Source: Candidatus Baldrarchaeota archaeon (GTDB taxonomy: Archaea > Asgardarchaeota > Baldrarchaeia > Baldrarchaeales > DXJG01). Taken from it: a stretch of 14,723 bases of DNA. The notes under the pieces are model-generated. The model ran no database searches. It was not told the origin of the DNA and was given only the letters and a program-made list of their open reading frames with translations. Location: NCBI GenBank assembly GCA_030587435.1, contig JAUQZC010000054.1, positions 1-14,723 on the forward strand, in the 5' to 3' direction. This document shows, one piece after another, positions 1 to 6,886 of this stretch; the first letter of the stretch is position 1; every line of letters begins with the position of its first letter. Made by a program: the position numbers and the translations under genes.

Positions 1-392
1 GGCCTTAAAGTTTCTTTAAAGAAGAAGTGAGCAATCGTGGTGACAATAGCAGTTTTAAGACCATAATCCTTTACCTTGCTAAGAACTTCCTCGACTTCAG
101 GGTACAATTTCTGCCTACGTTTCTTACATAATTCTTTAAATTTCCTGAATGTTTCCTTATCAATCTCAATACCCAGCCTCCAAAACATTTGCATTAAAAA
201 GGAATCTAAATCTGCATAACCGTATTTAGGATAATCCACCATAGCTACAAAATGCCATGCTGCATTCAACTGTTGCGGAGAAATCTCGTAACCGCGACTA
301 AAAAGAAAATCGTAAGCCTCTTCATCAGAAGCCTCATCTTCAACATGCATAAGTGTTCCGTAAAGATCAAACAACACAGCCTTAATCTTCAT
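1..392 (-). CDS. HAD-family hydrolase (haloacid dehalogenase type), 3' end outside the window
   Basis: About 130 N-terminal residues are visible, starting at the ATG whose complement lies at 390-392. Residues 9-14 read DLYGTL, which is HAD motif I with the nucleophile Asp9 and Tyr at the +2 position. Tyr rather than Asp there is typical of the haloacid dehalogenase-like branch. Residues 113-121 (KTAIVTTIA) fit motif II with its Thr. The stretch between is helical and fits a cap domain. Motif III Lys and motif IV acids lie beyond the window edge. A GAGGGGAG SD (396-403) sits 3 bases before the ATG. The gene is divergent from the M42 peptidase gene. The family is clear; the substrate (haloacid or a phosphate ester) cannot be told. 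Confidence 0.85.
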   Translation of the reverse strand, partial: MKIKAVLFDLYGTLMHVEDEASDEEAYDFLFSRGYEISPQQLNAAWHFVAMVDYPKYGYADLDSFLMQMFWRLGIEIDKETFRKFKELCKKRRQKLYPEVEEVLSKVKDYGLKTAIVTTIAHFFFKETLR

Positions 393-425
393 GAACTCCC
401 CTCAAAACTCTATAACTAAAGCTTA

Positions 426-434
426 CATTTTAAA
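426..434 (-). promoter_or_regulatory. TATA-like box for the HAD gene
   Basis: On the minus strand this reads approximately GTTTAAAATG, about 34-42 bases before the HAD start codon. That places transcription start near the SD at 396-403. Assigned by position and composition only. Confidence 0.35.
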
Positions 435-543
435 CACCAATTACTTCCACAAACCCAAATATAAACACTACTGACGACAAAATTTCATCATAAAAGCAAA
501 TTTCCACAATCTAAAATTACCATAAACAACATATTCCTAAAAC

Positions 544-553
544 CCTATAAATA
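544..553 (+). promoter_or_regulatory. TATA box of the M42 peptidase gene
   Basis: CCTATAAATAG is close to the archaeal TATA consensus and lies about 45-50 bases before the ATG at 596. Transcription would start near 570-575 and give a leader of about 20-25 bases carrying the strong SD GGGAGGA at 584-590, 5 bases before the start codon. Confidence 0.6.
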
Positions 554-595
554 GTAACACCATCGTGTTAAAAACTGCAACTCGGGAGGAAGAAA

Positions 596-1633
596 ATGAA
601 TCACGAACTTATTGATCTCCTAAGAAAATTATCAGAAGCCTATGGCCCACCAGGCTACGAAGATGAGGTTCGCCAAATAATGATAAAAGAGTTGGAGAAG
701 GTAGCTGATGAAGTTTATGTGGACAACCTTGGAAATGTTATAGCAGTACATAAAGGCAATAATCCAAAAATTATGTTAGCAGCGCATATGGATGAAGTCG
801 CACTTTTAATAACACATATAGATAAGAATGGCTTTCTCAGATTCCACGTACTGGGAGGCATAGATCCACGAGTACTCTACTCCCAAGAAGTAGTAATAAA
901 AACTGAGAACGAATTTGTTAATGGTTACATAGGCGCAAAACCTCCTCATCTACTTAAACCGGAAGAAAGAAAAAAGGCACCAGACATAGATCAACTCTTC
1001 ATAGACATCGGAGCATCATCAAAAGAAGAGGTTGAGAAACTAGGAGTATCTGTAGGATCAACTGCAACCTTTGTTCCTAGGTTTAAAGAGTTAAAAAACA
1101 ATAGAGTAATGGGCAAGGCTTTTGATGACCGCGCTGGATGCACAGCCCTAATAGAGGTAATGAGAAAAATAAGAAATTCGCCATGTACAGTATATGCTGT
1201 CGCAACAGTCCAAGAAGAAGTAGGGCTTAGAGGAGCAAGAACAGCCACATGGCAAGTAGAACCAGACATAGGATTAGCAATAGAGGGAACCACATCATCT
1301 GACACACCTGGAACCCCAGAGCACCTAACGTCTACAAAAGTGGGGCAGGGTCCCGCAATAACGATAGCTGATAAAAGTATGGTAACGCATCCTAAAATAT
1401 TAAGGAGACTCATCGAAACAGCTAAGGAAAATAACATTCCGTTTCAATTTAAACGAACAGTAAGTGGAGGGACAGATGCGGGATCTATTCACCTTACAAA
1501 GAAAGGAATACCAGCGGGGGTTGTAAGTGTTCCATGCCGCTATATACATAGTCCACTTTCAATACTCGATTTAAATGATCTTGAAAACACCATAAAACTA
1601 GTAGATGCTTTTGTTCACTCGTATGAAGGCTAG
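596..1633 (+). CDS. M42 family metallo-aminopeptidase (FrvX/TET-like)
   Basis: This 345-residue protein has the full set of M42 dinuclear-metal motifs: AAHMDEV with His64 and Asp66, AFDDRAG near 175-181, QEEVGLRGA with Glu207/Glu208, an IEG motif with Glu230, GGTDAG at 291-296, and RYIHSP with His318. The length is normal for cytosolic M42 peptidases, which in archaea form large tetrahedral complexes that trim peptides released by the proteasome. There is no signal peptide or membrane segment. The ATG is well supported by GGGAGGA at 584-590. The gene ends in TAG followed directly by TGA. It is transcribed alone, divergent from the HAD gene. Family assignment is secure. The exact residue preference (glutamyl, leucyl or lysyl) is not readable from sequence. 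Confidence 0.95.
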   Translation: MNHELIDLLRKLSEAYGPPGYEDEVRQIMIKELEKVADEVYVDNLGNVIAVHKGNNPKIMLAAHMDEVALLITHIDKNGFLRFHVLGGIDPRVLYSQEVVIKTENEFVNGYIGAKPPHLLKPEERKKAPDIDQLFIDIGASSKEEVEKLGVSVGSTATFVPRFKELKNNRVMGKAFDDRAGCTALIEVMRKIRNSPCTVYAVATVQEEVGLRGARTATWQVEPDIGLAIEGTTSSDTPGTPEHLTSTKVGQGPAITIADKSMVTHPKILRRLIETAKENNIPFQFKRTVSGGTDAGSIHLTKKGIPAGVVSVPCRYIHSPLSILDLNDLENTIKLVDAFVHSYEG

Positions 1634-1666
1634 TGACAAATCACGTCAAATATCTTCCATTTACTA

Positions 1667-1678
1667 TCTTTCTTTTTT
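1667..1678 (+). terminator. T-tract terminator after the M42 gene
   Basis: A pyrimidine run ending in six T bases lies about 35-45 bases after the stop codon. Archaeal RNA polymerase commonly stops at such T-tracts without a hairpin. Only a weak 4-bp stem (1633-1644) is present near the stop. Confidence 0.45.
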
Positions 1679-1770
1679 ATCGTCTTAAGACCTTGCATTT
1701 ATCGTAATGAAAGATGCTTTTTATTTGCGACTATCTCAAAAATTTTATGTAGTAGTTAGTATAATGACAA

Positions 1771-1778
1771 TTTATAAT
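1771..1778 (+). promoter_or_regulatory. TATA-like box for the beta-sandwich/TIM-barrel pair
   Basis: TTTATAAT lies 25-32 bases before the ATG at 1803. Transcription would then start at or just before the ATG, giving a leaderless or nearly leaderless mRNA. This is the main argument for 1803 rather than the upstream ATG codons at 1707 and 1764. Confidence 0.45.
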
Positions 1779-1802
1779 AAAGAGGCACACGAGTTGATAA
1801 CT

Positions 1803-3569
1803 ATGTCAAATATAATTATCGAATTTAGTGAGAAAGAAGAATGTACATTGGATGGTGCAAACAATATTAAAGAAATTAACGATAACGGGGTCTTATCAGT
1901 TATTAATCCTAGTAAAATATCGAGAATATGGAATGCAAGACTAAATGTAAGTAAAACAGAGGGTACAGACATTCAAGAGGGAGAGTATTTCATCGGAGAA
2001 ATAGAGCCAGAAGCATCATGGACAAAAAATTATTCCCTGAAAGTAAATGAACCATTACTAAAATTAACAGAAACAATAGATACGTATTCAATAGGATCAC
2101 AAGTACTTCATCAAGCATTTTGTTTTGAGAAAGAAATGCCTGTAGTCATTAAGATAGTGGTAGAAAATGTTTCGGAGTTTCCAGTCGAAAATATACGCCT
2201 GGAAAAACAGTTACCAGATGGATTTGCACCACCAACACTTAATGTAGACACAGGTAAAATATCTTACAACGAAGACGAAAGAAAGATAATTTGGAACGTA
2301 GGTAAACTTGACATAAAAGGTAAAGCCACGGCGATAGTTGAAACAAAAACAACAAGAACATCAACAGAACCAGTAAGAATGGGAGAAATAAACTTATACT
2401 ATGAACTACATGGATATAGTAGGACACAGGCTGAAGCAACGTTTAAAGCTCTAACAAAATACGCATTTTTCTTAGACAACATACAAAGCGAAGAAGATCC
2501 AGAAAAATGGATATGCAAACTGGAGTTTCAAAATCAGAGCGATATCGATTGTTTACTAGAGAAACTCATAGTAACAAAAAATGGAGAAGAAATATTAAAA
2601 ATGGAATCTGACGAAGAAGTTAGAGCCGAAAGTACATGGACACATGAATTTGAAATAGTAAGCAAAGAGGTCCCTCAACTAGAAAAATCCGTAGAATTCA
2701 CTGTAATGAGCGAAGTTCAAAGAAAACTTAAGGGTCACATACGGAAAGAAGATACAGTCCTTCCAGTTGTCGCAGTGCAACAAGAAAAGAACATAGAACC
2801 AATAGAGGTTCCAGCATACGAAAAAACCGCGATGACAGTGATAGCAACAGTTAAAAACGTAGGTTCGGCGACAATAGATCAAATCGAAGTAATAGATGTA
2901 ATTCCAAAACACTTCAAGCCACCAGACCCAAACGAGGTAGAAATTTTCATAAGTGACCGTAAAGTCGACAAGGACTTAGAAGTGAAGTTAGAACCACCAG
3001 ATCAAAATTCTTCGATGGAACACGTCCTAAAGATAAAGGTGAACAACCTTATAGAAAATTATGAAGGTTTAACCCCAGGAAAAGATTTTAAGATCATCTA
3101 TAAAATGACAGCTTGGAAACCACTGCCAGAAGTTACATACGTAGCCCCTATACATGTAATAGGTTATGCGAAACCAGCAGGGCCAGGAGCAGAGGACGCA
3201 ACACAACCTAGTGAACCACAAATAAAAATAAGATACGCTCGAAGAAGCGTGAGATCAGGGAAACAATATGAACCTGGTAAAGAACGTGGCGAATACATAA
3301 TAACATTAGTAGTTAATAATACAGGTGAAGTAACGCTGGAAAAAGTTCACGTAAAAGATTTCATACCAAAGGGGTTTGAAGTAATCGAATGGGTTCCAAA
3401 AACTGCAAAGATATCCATTGAGACCGAGGAAGAAGAAAGGTATTTACTGTGGGAAATAGCAAAAATACCCGCAGGGGAAACACTAGAACTTGAATACACG
3501 GTTAAAGGTAAAGGACCATATGTTTCACGTGAACCCAAAGTTATAATACCTGAGGAATACTTAGAATAA
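1803..3569 (+). CDS. Cytosolic multi-domain beta-sandwich (DUF11-like repeat) protein
   Basis: Using the ATG at 1803 this is 588 residues; the frame is open back to an ATG at 1707, but the extra 32 residues are unlike the rest. No signal peptide, membrane helix or cell-wall anchor is visible, so it should be cytosolic. Three regions, near residues 112-183, 342-440 and 495-570, share the DUF11-like pattern: a V-x-N-x-G/S strand, then a (V/L)xxxxPxxF motif (QLPDGF, VIPKHF, FIPKGF), then W-x-(V/I)-(G/A)-K-(L/I). Two other regions resemble each other: one around Trp73 (EASWTKNYSLKV) and one around Trp279 (ESTWTHEFEIVS). The order is A-B-A-B-B. Such folds usually bind proteins or build scaffolds, often on the cell surface. 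The next gene follows after 15 bases. The function is unknown; calling it a scaffold is inference. Confidence 0.75.
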   Translation: MSNIIIEFSEKEECTLDGANNIKEINDNGVLSVINPSKISRIWNARLNVSKTEGTDIQEGEYFIGEIEPEASWTKNYSLKVNEPLLKLTETIDTYSIGSQVLHQAFCFEKEMPVVIKIVVENVSEFPVENIRLEKQLPDGFAPPTLNVDTGKISYNEDERKIIWNVGKLDIKGKATAIVETKTTRTSTEPVRMGEINLYYELHGYSRTQAEATFKALTKYAFFLDNIQSEEDPEKWICKLEFQNQSDIDCLLEKLIVTKNGEEILKMESDEEVRAESTWTHEFEIVSKEVPQLEKSVEFTVMSEVQRKLKGHIRKEDTVLPVVAVQQEKNIEPIEVPAYEKTAMTVIATVKNVGSATIDQIEVIDVIPKHFKPPDPNEVEIFISDRKVDKDLEVKLEPPDQNSSMEHVLKIKVNNLIENYEGLTPGKDFKIIYKMTAWKPLPEVTYVAPIHVIGYAKPAGPGAEDATQPSEPQIKIRYARRSVRSGKQYEPGKERGEYIITLVVNNTGEVTLEKVHVKDFIPKGFEVIEWVPKTAKISIETEEEERYLLWEIAKIPAGETLELEYTVKGKGPYVSREPKVIIPEEYLE

Positions 3570-3584
3570 TAGAAGGTGACATAA

Positions 3585-4571
3585 TTGGAGATAAAAGAAC
3601 TAGTATATAACGGAGCAATTCCAATCTTTGACCCATCTAAGCTAAAAACACCACTAGAAGAATTACTGCTCCAAATAGGAGGAGCACTCACAGAGGCGGC
3701 GGTCCTCCTTAAAGGGGCAGACGGACAAGCATATTACCCAAGCACCATACTACTTCAAAACGAAAAACTAAGAGAACTAGGATTAAAAACAATAAAACTA
3801 TTAAAAGACGTAGACGTAAAAGTAAAGGGACTTATTTATGTTCATTATGACGAATATCTTTCAGAAGAGTATGGAACAGTTGAATCAGACGGAAGAAGAA
3901 CAGAAGGTTTCATATGTCCCATAAATGAGACATATCAAGAACAATTCCTCAAGATTCTAGAAGAAGTTTCTCAAACAGAAATTGACGATATAATTCTATT
4001 GCTGACAGGATATGCAAGCGCCCTACATTGCTTTTGCGAAAACTGTAAAGTAACGTTCTCAATTGACAGAAAAATGCCAGTAAATTTTAACTTTAGCTTG
4101 CTTCAAGGAGACAAAGAACTTTATAATGAGTGGATAGAGTGGAGGAGCGAAAATATAAAGGCGTTTCTATCAAAAATAACAGAAAAAACAAAAGAACTAG
4201 GATTAAAACCCATATTTACAGTGGAATTGGATCCCAATTTCCAATTTGATGAGGGCTTAAAACCATCCTTAGGAATAGACATAAAAAACATAGCTAACTT
4301 TTTCGAACACCTCATAGTTATGGTAAACCCGTGGGAAGTAATTTTACCACCGGTACAAAGTAAAAGTTTTAAAGAGTTAGTTCAAAGGGTTAGAAACGTT
4401 AAGCAACAAACAAATAGAAACATATCATTAATGTACTGGCCTCCAAGTGAAGAAGAACTAAAAACACTGTTAACCATAAACGAAGAAGTTAAAAGCAAGG
4501 GTTTGTACGTTTTTCTTCAATATCCAGATCAATTTAAAAATTGGAGAGAAACGAGGATCATAAAACCATAA
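3585..4571 (+). CDS. TIM-barrel protein related to glycoside hydrolases, probably catalytically altered
   Basis: The protein has 328 residues and starts at TTG, with the SD AAGGTGA at 3573-3579, 5 bases upstream. The middle follows the layout of GH42/GHL10-type TIM-barrel hydrolases: CPIN at 111-114, a helix, the strand IDDIILLLTGYA (133-144), then HCFCENC (148-154) and a Phe five residues later. Next come NEWIEWRSENIKAFL (181-195) and a late-barrel strand HLIVMVNPW (242-250). In relatives the strand before the Cys motif normally carries Asp in a pattern like GIhlDyiR; here it reads ILLLTGY, so that acid appears lost. There is no signal peptide. It is very likely co-transcribed with the preceding gene. 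It could be a sugar-binding or regulatory pseudoenzyme, or an enzyme using other residues. Fold is fairly sure; activity is unknown. Confidence 0.7.
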   Translation: MEIKELVYNGAIPIFDPSKLKTPLEELLLQIGGALTEAAVLLKGADGQAYYPSTILLQNEKLRELGLKTIKLLKDVDVKVKGLIYVHYDEYLSEEYGTVESDGRRTEGFICPINETYQEQFLKILEEVSQTEIDDIILLLTGYASALHCFCENCKVTFSIDRKMPVNFNFSLLQGDKELYNEWIEWRSENIKAFLSKITEKTKELGLKPIFTVELDPNFQFDEGLKPSLGIDIKNIANFFEHLIVMVNPWEVILPPVQSKSFKELVQRVRNVKQQTNRNISLMYWPPSEEELKTLLTINEEVKSKGLYVFLQYPDQFKNWRETRIIKP

Positions 4572-4580
4572 ACAAAATTC

Positions 4581-4754
4581 CTACTCTTCCTCTATTTCAT
4601 ATTCTCTATCGAAAATTTCTTCTTCGTATCCACAGATGGGGCATTCAAAGAAGGGCATAACATCGATAATAGCACTTGTATCAGGGTTGACACGTACTCT
4701 GACAAGTATACGTAGCTCAACAGTTTCACCACAGCCGGGACACACAATTTGCAC
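4581..4754 (-). CDS. Small zinc ribbon protein (57 aa)
   Basis: A 58-codon frame on the minus strand encodes CPGCG at residues 5-9 and CPICGY at 38-43, two CxxC knuckles 30 residues apart, followed by an acidic tail (EEEIFDREYEIEEE). I chose GTG at 4754 as the start because GGGGGTG lies 5 bases upstream (4760-4766). An in-frame TGA at 4785-4787 rules out a much longer N-terminus. The two cysteine pairs should bind one zinc ion. The gene is convergent with the TIM-barrel gene, with only 9 bases between the stops, so their 3' ends may interact. The role (nucleic-acid or protein binding) is not known. An overlapping plus-strand open frame across 4636-4818 has no such motif and is treated as its shadow. 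Confidence 0.7.
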   Translation of the reverse strand: MQIVCPGCGETVELRILVRVRVNPDTSAIIDVMPFFECPICGYEEEIFDREYEIEEE

Positions 4755-5133
4755 AGCAACACCCCCAATACTGACTGTGAAACTTCACATTAAACTCTCA
4801 ATTAAAATTTTCTGGTAAAAACCTGGGTTACTAAATCAAATAATCATCTAATGTAAGACGTCAAAAATATTAACTCGCTTAAAAAGAAACGGAAAATACT
4901 TTCAAATTGGCAAATATTTTTTAATTTGTCAATCAAAAATTGCAATACTAATGTTTTTAACATTCTGCAAAGTAAGTTGACTGTTTTGAATACCAGCTGA
5001 AAACAAGTAAATAACGATTAGTTAAACACCATTATTTTCAAAAATTTACTAATTTAAAATGTAAACTGCTAATATAGTATTTTCCCTTGTACACACCTAG
5101 GATACAAGATCATAGTATCAGCCTTTAACTCTT

Positions 5134-5164
5134 AAAGACACTCTTCTAAGATTTTGTCTTTTTT
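5134..5164 (+). terminator. Hairpin with T-run, terminator-like
   Basis: AAAGACA (5134-5140) pairs perfectly with TGTCTTT (5155-5161) across a 14-base loop, and the run of T bases continues to 5164. No coding gene precedes it on this strand, so it would have to end an unannotated transcript or act as a leader element. The 7-bp stem is mostly A-T pairs, so stability is modest. Confidence 0.25.
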
Positions 5165-5240
5165 GTCTACATGTTATTTCAATTTTATAGTCAAATTATA
5201 CACTTTTCCACATAGATGTTGTTATAATAGGGATCGCAAC

Positions 5241-5249
5241 CTTAAAATA
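5241..5249 (+). promoter_or_regulatory. TATA-like box for the Roadblock-like gene
   Basis: CTTAAAATA lies 34-42 bases before the ATG at 5283, within a 20-base element nearly repeated upstream of the VTT gene (6793-6810). Transcription would start about 10 bases before the ATG. The SD is GTGATC at 5273-5278, which can pair with the extreme 3' end of archaeal 16S rRNA. Confidence 0.45.
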
Positions 5250-5282
5250 GAAGATAGTATAGCAAGTTTTCAGTGATCAGCT

Positions 5283-5606
5283 ATGACGATTGAGAAGATC
5301 ACAAAAGAACTAGAATCAGAAGTAGATAACCTAGTAGTTATGGATGAATCAGGTAAAGTATTAGCTAGTAAAGGATCACTAACAATTGATCCTAACATAA
5401 TCTCGACAATTACAAACAAAGAACCATCAGTAACCCTACAGGGAATAAAATATACTACTTTAACTGTTGAGGAAGACCGATACGTTGCTTTAAACATACC
5501 ACAGCAAAAGTACTTTGCAGGAGTAAAAGCAGGAGATAAATGGGTGTTTTTCACCACGAAAGAAGATCCTAAGAACATAATAAACAAAATATGGAAGCAA
5601 ATCTAA
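5283..5606 (+). CDS. Small Roadblock/LC7- or profilin-like domain protein
   Basis: The 107 residues read as a short N-terminal helix, then the strand pair LVVMDESGKVLASKG (18-32), a brief middle helix around PNIISTI, beta strands YTTLTVEEDRYVALNIP and KYFAGVKAGDKWVFFTTK, and a C-terminal helix ending KIWKQI. The opening 'LVV-D-x-x-G-x-V-(L/I)-A-S' is the hallmark of Roadblock/LC7 domains, which regulate small GTPases or join signalling complexes. The middle helix is shorter than usual, so a profilin-like or other PAS/Roadblock-class fold is also possible. No membrane segment is present. It has its own promoter and a T-tract after it. A KaiC-like ATPase gene follows 243 bases downstream in the same direction, which hints at a shared signalling role, but this is inference. 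Confidence 0.55.
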   Translation: MTIEKITKELESEVDNLVVMDESGKVLASKGSLTIDPNIISTITNKEPSVTLQGIKYTTLTVEEDRYVALNIPQQKYFAGVKAGDKWVFFTTKEDPKNIINKIWKQI

Positions 5607-5607
5607 A

Positions 5608-5622
5608 TTTTCTTCTTTTTCT
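5608..5622 (+). terminator. T-rich terminator after the Roadblock-like gene
   Basis: A pyrimidine tract with T4 and T5 runs begins one base after the stop codon of the Roadblock-like gene. It suggests that the KaiC-like gene downstream is not simply co-transcribed. Confidence 0.45.
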
Positions 5623-5670
5623 TAAAACTAAACACCGCATCCAAAATGGTTATTGTATGTTATCTGGTAT

Positions 5671-5688
5671 TTTACTTAGTTAAGTAAA
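5671..5688. promoter_or_regulatory. 18-bp palindrome, likely operator
   Basis: TTTACTTA and TAAGTAAA are perfect 8-bp inverted arms separated by 2 bases. This is the size and symmetry expected for a dimeric HTH regulator. A TATA-like stretch (CTATTTATAC, about 5692-5701) follows directly, so the site could control a distal promoter for the KaiC-like gene, whose start codon is about 160 bases away. Confidence 0.45.
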
Positions 5689-5791
5689 GGATCTATTTAT
5701 ACTTAGCAATTCTTATAATTATAACATCGTTATGATAAAACTAAAATTAAAAAACTAATAAACTAAATCCCTACTCATGCGCGTACCATAC

Positions 5792-5834
5792 ATATTTATG
5801 TGGCTCGGAAGTTAACAATTGACAACAAGTTCCG
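5792..5834 (+). promoter_or_regulatory. KaiC gene promoter with overlapping inverted repeat
   Basis: A TATA-like ATATTTAT at 5792-5799 predicts transcription start near 5820. CGGAA at 5806-5810 and TTCCG at 5830-5834 form an inverted repeat around that point, with GTTAAC and CAATTG palindromes between the arms. A protein bound here would block initiation. The SD GTGGAG (5836-5841) comes just after, 8 bases before the ATG. Confidence 0.4.
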
Positions 5835-5849
5835 TAGTGGAGAATTTTA

Positions 5850-6599
5850 ATGAGTCTGGAAAAAGTTGAAACCGGTATTAATGGACTCGACGAAATACTT
5901 GGAGGCGGAATACCAAGAGGATCAACAGTTCTCATCACAGGCTATTCAGGGACAGGGAAAACAATTCTGGGAATACAGTTTATAGTAAACGGCATAAAAA
6001 TGTTCAACGAAAAAGGACTGATAGTAGTGGCTGGAGAAGACATAGAAAGATTACAAAAATCTATGCTGCAGTTTGGATGGAATTTAAAACAGCTTGAAAA
6101 AGAAGGAAAACTAATACTGATAGATGTAACAAGTGTAACGATCGGCGTACCTACAGACGTTGAATTCACAGAATTTCAATTAAAAACAATGGACATAAAA
6201 CAACTGGTATTAACAATATATAACGCAGTGAAGCAAAATAACATTAAACGGGTTGTGATAGATTCCATACCAAACATAATCACAAATAAAGATGATATAC
6301 ATAAAATAAGAACATCACTACTAACCTTATGCATTTTACTGGAAAGATTCGGGTGCACAACATTAATGGTGACCGACATACCTGAAGGATCAGAAAAGTT
6401 AAGTACTTACGGCGTGGAGGAATTCGTAGCTTCAGGCATAATAAAGCTGTCGTTTGAAAAATCAGGTGGAAAATGGATAAGAAAAATGCAAGTAAGGAAA
6501 ATGAGAGGAACAAAACACAAATTAGATGAATACATATTTAAAATAACGGAGAATGGAATAAAAATATTGGAAAAACTACTTAATCACCAACGTTATTAG
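5850..6599 (+). CDS. KaiC-like RecA-superfamily ATPase, single domain
   Basis: This 249-residue protein is a single KaiC domain. It opens with the family's typical ETGINGLDEILGGGIPRG (7-24). Walker A is GYSGTGKT at 31-38, GED at 62-64 lies where KaiC relatives place catalytic acids, and Walker B is RVVIDS with Asp138. The C-terminal block GVEEFVASGIIKL (188-200) followed by RKMQVRKMRGTKHKLDEY (211-228) is the standard end of archaeal KaiC-like ATPases. These proteins form hexameric rings and act in signalling or regulation; in archaea they are not generally clocks. The gene lies alone between two regulatory-looking spacers, downstream of a Roadblock-like gene. ATP binding is nearly certain from the motifs; the partner is unknown. 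Confidence 0.9.
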   Translation: MSLEKVETGINGLDEILGGGIPRGSTVLITGYSGTGKTILGIQFIVNGIKMFNEKGLIVVAGEDIERLQKSMLQFGWNLKQLEKEGKLILIDVTSVTIGVPTDVEFTEFQLKTMDIKQLVLTIYNAVKQNNIKRVVIDSIPNIITNKDDIHKIRTSLLTLCILLERFGCTTLMVTDIPEGSEKLSTYGVEEFVASGIIKLSFEKSGGKWIRKMQVRKMRGTKHKLDEYIFKITENGIKILEKLLNHQRY

Positions 6600-6886
6600 A
6601 TTTTACTCCTATAACCTATTTTAGTTTATATCGCTGTTATTCAAGAGTTTACTATCCTATGATATTTAAAATCGTGTTACATAATCTAAATCGACAATGT
6701 GATTCTCTTTATCATAGAATATCTTAAAAACTAACTTTAAACAATGAAATATCACAAATTAAAATCTTTTTAAGAAAATTGTTGTCAAAGAGCCTAAAAT
6801 AGAAAATAGTAATACTTATAACTACAAATTGAAATAACATCTTATAACTCGAAATCGCTTTTAGTTTCAATATCTAGGTGTTAAAC
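6600..6886 (+). promoter_or_regulatory. Intergenic region with tandem TATA-like boxes for the VTT gene
   Basis: No gene is seen. The nonamer CTTATAACT occurs at 6815-6823 and again at 6841-6849, exactly 26 bases apart, both TATA-like. The second would place transcription start near 6870, just before the SD AGGTG at 6876-6880. CTATGATA (6657-6664) and TATCATAG (6710-6717) form a perfect but distant inverted repeat. A 20-base element at 6793-6810 resembles the one before the Roadblock-like gene. Confidence 0.4.

Larger units (their letters stand above)
4755..5282. other. Long AT-rich intergenic region between divergent genes
   Basis: No convincing gene is seen in about 530 bases. It should hold the promoter of the zinc ribbon gene (-) and that of the Roadblock-like gene (+). 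An imperfect 10-bp inverted repeat lies at 4906-4915 and 4924-4933, with one mismatch that would be a G-T pair in RNA and an 8-base AT loop. Further short inverted repeats occur at 5086-5119, and a hairpin with T-run at 5134-5164 (listed separately). A small RNA or a structured leader is possible but unproven. Confidence 0.4.

Noticed and set aside
991..1437. 148-codon open frame opposite the M42 gene
   Set aside because: Lies wholly inside the M42 coding region, has no SD and no protein-like motif; it follows from the codon pattern of the real gene.
4636..4818. 60-codon plus-strand open frame
   Set aside because: Antisense to the zinc ribbon gene, which has paired cysteines and an SD; the plus frame has neither.
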